Shown here piece after piece: positions 8,413 through 12,624 of a DNA stretch of 12,624 nucleotides. The notes under the pieces are model-generated. The model searched no databases. It saw only the letters and a program-made list of their open reading frames with translations, and was not told where the DNA came from. Numbering within the stretch: the stretch's first letter is position 1; each line of letters begins with the position of its first letter. The position numbers and the translations under genes were made by a program. This DNA is from Chitinophagaceae bacterium (lineage in GTDB: Bacteria; Bacteroidota; Bacteroidia; Chitinophagales; Chitinophagaceae): NCBI GenBank assembly GCA_017882205.1, contig JADGPY010000195.1, positions 1-12,624 of the forward strand, given 5' to 3'.

Positions 8413-9456
8413 TCACAACTCAATAACTTTTTTCTCCTCATTACTTCTGAAAGCTGCTACAATAATTCTTATCACATCTAACCCCTGTTCTGCCGTTACA
8501 GGCAAAGGGTCGTTATCCCGAATAGCGTTGTATATTTCCGAATAATACTCACGATAATTTCCTGGCAATGAATCAACATATTCACGGATCACTTCTCCAT
8601 TAACCTCGGTATGAAGCAATCCCTTTTCTGATGCTGGTTCCACTCCCCAACCTTCAATTGCCGGAGAAATACCAGATTGCAACATCATTTCCTGAACATC
8701 GGTCTTCGTTTTGATGAAAGAACCTTTAGAGCCATGTACAACATATCCGGGCAATGGTTCTCTAACCTGGTAGCTTGATTTTAACCGAACGCGTAGAGAA
8801 GGATAATATAATAAGATATCGAAGTAATCATCCACTTTTGAAACTGGTCTGACCACCCGTATATCTGCAAATATTGCTTTTGGATAGCCAAATAACTGTA
8901 ATGCCTGGTCAATTAAGTGGGAACCAAGGTCATATAAAGTGCCCGTTCCCGGCCCGGGAGTTTCTTTATGCATTTTAGGACTTAGTTCTTCTTTATACCT
9001 ATCAAAATGAAACTCAGCTTCTACCACATCCCCTAATAATTTTTCATCAAGGATTTTTTTGACTGTTTTATAGTCACTATCATAACGCCGGTTTTGATAA
9101 ACAGATAATTTTAAGTTCTTACCGGATGCAAGGGTTATCAACTCTTCTCCTTCTGCAACTGTTGCTGTGAAGGGCTTTTCAACAACTACGTGTTTACCGG
9201 CGTTTAAAGCTTTTTTCACATATTCGTAGTGTGTATTATTAGGAGTATTCACCACCACCAATTCAATGTTATCATCTGCCAGCATTTCATCCAATGTGCG
9301 ATAAGTTATTACCCATGGGTATTTCTCAACAGCAAGATTCTTCGTTCTTTCCCATACAGCGTAAAAGGTAAAGCCCGGATGTATGGCAATAAAGGGCGCA
9401 TGAAATAACAAGCCCGACATCCCGAAGGAACAAAGCGCGGTGTTTATCTTTTTCAT
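8413..9456 (-). CDS. Gfo/Idh/MocA-family NAD(P)-dependent oxidoreductase (YdgJ/YvaA-like)
   Basis: Probable cytoplasmic dehydrogenase or reductase of sugars, inositols or their acids; exact substrate unknown. In 347 residues it shows an N-terminal Rossmann fold (1-120) opening with MKKINTALCSFGMSG and LFHAPF, VVVNTPNNTHYEYVKKAL (67-84), and the family hallmark VVEKPF (91-96, Lys94). The C-terminal alpha/beta domain contains QNRRYDSDY (121-129) and the catalytic-site motif GTLYDLGSHLID (172-183, Asp176 and His180). The NRRYDSD stretch is like E. coli YdgJ and Bacillus YvaA (a scyllo-inositol dehydrogenase), from memory. No signal peptide is seen. I chose the ATG at 9456; an in-frame TTG at 9468 would add four residues. 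The gene follows the symporter by 21 bases, so both are probably co-transcribed and the imported compound may be its substrate or a product of it. A uronate or aldonate oxidoreductase role is only inference. Confidence 0.88.
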   Translation of the reverse strand: MKKINTALCSFGMSGLLFHAPFIAIHPGFTFYAVWERTKNLAVEKYPWVITYRTLDEMLADDNIELVVVNTPNNTHYEYVKKALNAGKHVVVEKPFTATVAEGEELITLASGKNLKLSVYQNRRYDSDYKTVKKILDEKLLGDVVEAEFHFDRYKEELSPKMHKETPGPGTGTLYDLGSHLIDQALQLFGYPKAIFADIRVVRPVSKVDDYFDILLYYPSLRVRLKSSYQVREPLPGYVVHGSKGSFIKTKTDVQEMMLQSGISPAIEGWGVEPASEKGLLHTEVNGEVIREYVDSLPGNYREYYSEIYNAIRDNDPLPVTAEQGLDVIRIIVAAFRSNEEKKVIEL

Positions 9457-9477
9457 GATTTTGTCCAACTCATTTTC

Positions 9478-11154
9478 TTACCAGAATTTTGCATATATAG
9501 CTCCAAGAATCAGCAATGTGATCACAATCATCATAATTGTGCCTGGCTTTAATTTGAACATCGATGTATCCAGCATAAATGCCTTTGGATTAACCTTAGG
9601 ACCGAACAGGCTCATGCCTATCATTACTGCCACGGTAAAAAAGAATGACCATCCCATATTAATTAGAAAAGGAATATCATATCCTCCCTTCCCATTAGGG
9701 AAAGCAGTGTATAAAAATGTCTCGTGTCCAAACACATTAACAGCATAATTATTAAAGAAGATGGCCAATACAAATCCTGTTATCAAACCAGCCACAGCCG
9801 CAGCACCAGTTGTTCGTTTCCAGAAGAATCCAAGAATGAACATGGCAAAAACACCTGGGCTAATGAAGCCTGTATATTTTTGAATAAATGTGAAACCACC
9901 TGCACCCCCTATTCCTAACAGATCTTTCCATGTAAAAATAATGGCCATAACAATAGCGCAAAGTGCAAATAACCTTCCTATCCAAACCTGCTTTTGTTCC
10001 CCTGAATCTTTATTAATATATTTCTTATAAATATCAAAGGTGTAGATAGTAGAGATACTGTTCAATTTCCCGGCGAGTGAGGCAACTATGGCCGCTGTAA
10101 GAGCTGCTATAGACAATCCTTTTAAGCCGGTAGGAAGAAAGCTTAGAATAGCAGAATAGGCTCCATCCATTCCGCCATGCAACTGTGGCAAATAACCATT
10201 TTTGTATAGAACGTACGCTGCAATTCCGGGTAACATTACAATGATCGGCATCAGTAATTTTAGAAACCCCGCAAACAGTATTCCTGTACGGGCAGTCTGA
10301 AGATCAGCACCCAAGGCTCTTTGCGTAATATATTGATTACACCCCCAATAATTCAAATTAACAATCCACTGACCTGCAAAATACATAGCAACACCGGGCA
10401 ATAACAAGTATTTATCTATGTATTCCTGTGGCGCATCAGGTGCAGGTTTACTTAAAATCATATGAAAATGATCAGGTGCCTGTTGCATTAATATCTTAAA
10501 CCCTGCTATGGCATCGCTGCCCATTCCAAATTTGCTACTAACGATGGTTAGTGCCATATATATGGTGGCAAAACCACCAATAATTAATACGGCGACCTGT
10601 ATAACATCAGTGTACCCGATCACCTTCATCCCTCCCAATGTTATAATAACTGCAAATATTGCCAGCCCTATCATAATTGGATGCAGGTACTCCGGACCAA
10701 CCAATCCGCTTATGGCAATAGCTCCCAGGAATAAAATAGATGTTAGATTGACAAAAATGTAAAGGAACAACCAGAATATTGCCATGATCAAGGACACAGA
10801 CTCATTATACCTTGTTTTCAAAAACTGGGGCATCGTATATATCTTATTCTTCAGATATATCGGTATGAACCATATTGCAATAATTATTAATGCTACTGCA
10901 GCGATCCACTCATAAGCTGCGACGGCAATACCAACAAAAAAACCATTACCGCTCATTCCAATAAATTGCTCTGCCGAAATATTGGATGCAATCAAAGAAG
11001 CACCGATTGCCCACCAGGTCAATGATCCTTCAGCCAGGAAGTAATCATGGGAGGCCGTAATGCTCGCTTTCTTTTTTTTATGATAGACCCAATAACCATA
11101 ACTGGCAACAAGAACAAAATAGCAAAGAAATACGAGGTAATCAATTGGCTTCAT
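9478..11154 (-). CDS. Sodium/solute symporter, SGLT-like (SSS family)
   Basis: Inner-membrane sodium-coupled importer of 558 residues with the many hydrophobic segments expected of the SSS fold (for example about 4-24, 78-100, 123-150, 184-204, 294-318, 336-362, 394-409, 426-452, 503-527 and 540-556). It closely resembles vSGLT: SLTWWAIGASLIASNISAEQ (44-63), YEWIAA (81-86), IFVNLTSILFLG (133-144), NYWGCNQYITQRALGA (268-283), FLKLLMPIIV (297-306) and LNSISTIYTFDIYKKYI (364-380). Gln63, Glu82 and Lys299 line up, by my alignment from memory, with the galactose-contacting Q69, E88 and K294 of vSGLT. In the Na2 site AAIVAS (354-359) has Ala358 where vSGLT has the first of two serines, while Ser359 is kept. 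Position in a uronate cluster suggests uptake of galacturonate or a pectin-side-chain sugar. No ExuT-type uronate permease is present. Preceded by a 126-base spacer without a convincing promoter. Confidence 0.93.
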   Translation of the reverse strand: MKPIDYLVFLCYFVLVASYGYWVYHKKKKASITASHDYFLAEGSLTWWAIGASLIASNISAEQFIGMSGNGFFVGIAVAAYEWIAAVALIIIAIWFIPIYLKNKIYTMPQFLKTRYNESVSLIMAIFWLFLYIFVNLTSILFLGAIAISGLVGPEYLHPIMIGLAIFAVIITLGGMKVIGYTDVIQVAVLIIGGFATIYMALTIVSSKFGMGSDAIAGFKILMQQAPDHFHMILSKPAPDAPQEYIDKYLLLPGVAMYFAGQWIVNLNYWGCNQYITQRALGADLQTARTGILFAGFLKLLMPIIVMLPGIAAYVLYKNGYLPQLHGGMDGAYSAILSFLPTGLKGLSIAALTAAIVASLAGKLNSISTIYTFDIYKKYINKDSGEQKQVWIGRLFALCAIVMAIIFTWKDLLGIGGAGGFTFIQKYTGFISPGVFAMFILGFFWKRTTGAAAVAGLITGFVLAIFFNNYAVNVFGHETFLYTAFPNGKGGYDIPFLINMGWSFFFTVAVMIGMSLFGPKVNPKAFMLDTSMFKLKPGTIMMIVITLLILGAIYAKFW

Positions 11155-11280
11155 GGTAGAAGATTTTTAAGCGGTAAAATATGGATGCAAATCATTAAAT
11201 AAATCTATTGATAATATTCTCAATAAACTCTTGTTGGCCGTTTTTTATTTCCGTCACACCATTTTGAATACCATTGTTTA

Positions 11281-11958
11281 CTATTTCAGAACGGTTTGTA
11301 TCACTTTCCACATTTCCCGGGCTACCAGTAAATTGCCATGATCGTTAAGATGAACTCTATCTACTGTCAATACTCCTTTTTCATTATTTGAAGGATTATT
11401 CGCTTTCAGATAATCAGTAAATGTTCGTCTTAAATCACATAAGGGTAAAGAAAGATCTGCAGCCATTGTCCTGATAATATTACTGTATTTATTCAGATCA
11501 CCATCCTGCTCATTCGTGTAATCATTTTTTTCTCCGATCACTGTAGGTGTACATAAAATTACTTTGATGTTCTTCTCCTGCAATTTTTTAATAATGGCGC
11601 GATAAAATTTTTCAAACTTATCGGCATCAGTTCCAGTACCGCTGGTGCTCTTATGCCAGACGTCATTAATACCAATGTATATTAACACTACATCCGGGTT
11701 TTTTAAAAGCACATCACTTTCTATCCGTAAATACAGATCATACACCTTGTTCCCACTTACTCCTGCTCCGATTAATTGAATAGAATCAGGATAGCCGGAA
11801 TGTTTAATGATGCTATCGATTTTAACGATGTAGCCATTTGATTTAAGTCCATTCTGAGTGATAGAATCTCCAAAGAAAACAACGGTTTTTTTCTTTGGGG
11901 GAGAGAGAAAGGACATCAGCACAGTGGCGAGGATGAGAACATTAAAGAATTGTTTCAT
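11281..11958 (-). CDS. Secreted SGNH/GDSL esterase, probable pectin or sugar acetylesterase
   Basis: Serine esterase of the SGNH hydrolase superfamily, 225 residues. The N-terminus MKQFFNVLILATVLMSFLS is hydrophobic and looks like a signal peptide or anchor, though no clear cleavage site or lipobox precedes PPKKK. Family blocks are all present: VVFFGDSIT (26-34, Ser32 nucleophile), GVSGNK (66-71, Gly69), YIGINDVWH (94-102, Asn98) and the C-terminal DRVHLNDHG (200-208, Asp200 and His203 of the triad). CE12-type rhamnogalacturonan acetylesterases share this layout. Its ATG overlaps the stop of the upstream CE8 methylesterase by four bases (ATGA), indicating translational coupling. Together the two would strip ester groups so that GH28 can act. 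The acetylesterase role comes from context; lipase or other sugar-ester activity is not excluded. Confidence 0.88.
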   Translation of the reverse strand: MKQFFNVLILATVLMSFLSPPKKKTVVFFGDSITQNGLKSNGYIVKIDSIIKHSGYPDSIQLIGAGVSGNKVYDLYLRIESDVLLKNPDVVLIYIGINDVWHKSTSGTGTDADKFEKFYRAIIKKLQEKNIKVILCTPTVIGEKNDYTNEQDGDLNKYSNIIRTMAADLSLPLCDLRRTFTDYLKANNPSNNEKGVLTVDRVHLNDHGNLLVAREMWKVIQTVLK

Positions 11959-12624
11959 ATAGAAGTTTTGTATGGAAGCCAGTTAGATAATACATTTATA
12001 AGGGTATATTTTTCTGCTTCATCGTTATTTAATTGCCTTGACCATTCAACTCTTTTGGTTGTTGTGGCGCCGGGGCCATAATTTTCATACTCAGCATAAC
12101 GCGCAGTTTTATAACTTTCAGTATTGTTCCAGTTTCGCCAGCCTTCTGGCAGGATGTGCGAACCTATGTAACAATGAATATACACCACCGCTGCATAAGG
12201 CCGCCATGGCCTGCCTAAGGAAACACCATGAAGGCTACTATCACCCGTAAGAACACAATCATTAAATACATAACCAAATGTATGGTCTTTTGGCGTTGAA
12301 GCCGCGGTAACGTGTGAATTTTTCTTACTGTGTATGTGGCATTTTTCGAACCATACTGTTGAAGATCCAAAAATAAAATCTGTTGTTCCTTCAATGTAGC
12401 AATCCTTATAAAACTGCCGGCTGTTCTCATTATTTGTGAAAAGCACATCCTGGTTTCCAACAAAGCGGCAATTCATAAATGTTGATTTATCGCCATCAAT
12501 TTCTGCAGCCACTGCCTGCCCGGCAGTAAAGCCAGCATCATTTTGAAAGGTTATATTTTCTGCTGAAAAATTATTTCCCCTTGATAAAAAACTGGAGGAA
12601 GTTCTTGTATTGATGGTATCTCCC
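11955..12624 (-). CDS. Pectin methylesterase (CE8), N-terminus outside the window
   Basis: C-terminal 222 residues of a carbohydrate esterase family 8 pectinesterase, which hydrolyses methyl esters of homogalacturonan to free carboxylates and methanol. The frame is open from the window edge (codon at 12623-12621) to TGA at 11957-11955, so the gene starts beyond the window; roughly 100 residues with the signal peptide and the early GxYxE motif are missing. An in-frame GTG at 12512 is internal, not the start. In partial numbering the signatures are NFSAENITFQND (18-29), AGQAVAAEIDGD (34-45, Gln36), GNQDVLF (56-62, Asp59 general acid/base), TDFIFG (81-86, Asp82 nucleophile) and LGRPWRP (136-142, Arg138 and Trp140). 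The active site is therefore complete. The right-handed beta-helix end, with YNxxGPGA-like ENYGPGA, is also normal. It ends in the ATGA overlap with the SGNH gene. Confidence 0.95.
   Translation of the reverse strand, partial: GDTINTRTSSSFLSRGNNFSAENITFQNDAGFTAGQAVAAEIDGDKSTFMNCRFVGNQDVLFTNNENSRQFYKDCYIEGTTDFIFGSSTVWFEKCHIHSKKNSHVTAASTPKDHTFGYVFNDCVLTGDSSLHGVSLGRPWRPYAAVVYIHCYIGSHILPEGWRNWNNTESYKTARYAEYENYGPGATTTKRVEWSRQLNNDEAEKYTLINVLSNWLPYKTSI

Noticed and set aside
9457..9468. TTG start at 9468 for the oxidoreductase
   Set aside because: The ATG at 9456 opens directly into the typical MKKINTALCSFG start of the Rossmann fold; four extra residues add nothing.
11155..11280. Spacer between the SGNH gene and the symporter as a promoter, terminator or small gene
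   Set aside because: No stable hairpin followed by a T run and no good TTTG-N19-TAnnTTTG match is visible; the best -7 candidate, TAGATTTA, has no partner at the right distance. One shifted frame stays open for about 30 codons but has no credible start and no recognised product.
12510..12512. GTG at 12512 as the start of a short pectinesterase
   Set aside because: The frame continues open to the window edge and the added 37 residues (NFSAENITFQND and AGQA) are conserved CE8 sequence, so the GTG is an internal valine.

Overview
The window looks like a Bacteroidota chromosome, most likely from the Sphingobacteriia/Chitinophagia side. The evidence is AT-rich spacers, starts without Shine-Dalgarno sequences, a TTTG-N19-TAnnNTTG type promoter, and protein versions typical of that phylum (a roughly 550-residue UxaA, a GH105 with an extra C-terminal domain, an SGLT-type symporter). 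The assignment is from pattern recognition only. Every supported gene lies on the minus strand, so transcription runs from high to low coordinates.

Layout in transcription order. (1) 12624-11281: a CE8 pectin methylesterase whose N-terminus lies outside the window, overlapping by four bases a secreted SGNH/GDSL esterase, probably a deacetylase. (2) After a 126-base spacer, 11154-8413: a sodium/solute symporter of the SGLT type, then a Gfo/Idh/MocA NAD(P)-dependent oxidoreductase 21 bases downstream. (3) A 174-base spacer with the only good promoter in the window and a tandem 12-base repeat that could be an operator. (4) 8238-1: a five-gene run of secreted GH28 polygalacturonase, secreted GH105 unsaturated-uronyl hydrolase with a C-terminal extension, uxaB, uxaA and uxaC, with gaps of 13, 42, 1 and 53 bases. 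Only the last few residues of UxaC are cut off by the window edge.

The genes read as one pectin-use locus. The esterases remove methyl and probably acetyl groups from homogalacturonan. GH28 releases galacturonate, and GH105 removes the unsaturated end residue of lyase products. The symporter probably brings a sugar or uronate across the inner membrane. UxaC (galacturonate to tagaturonate), UxaB (tagaturonate to altronate) and UxaA (altronate to 2-keto-3-deoxygluconate) then form the isomerase branch of hexuronate catabolism. No pectate lyase, SusC/SusD pair, KDG kinase, KDPG aldolase, KduI/KduD or regulator gene lies in the window.

I found no RNA gene, CRISPR array, insertion sequence or attachment site, and no evidence of an undescribed system. 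The points most worth a second look are the repeat and promoter in front of the GH28 gene, the unexplained oxidoreductase, the substrate of the symporter, and the non-catalytic-looking C-terminal region of the GH105 protein.
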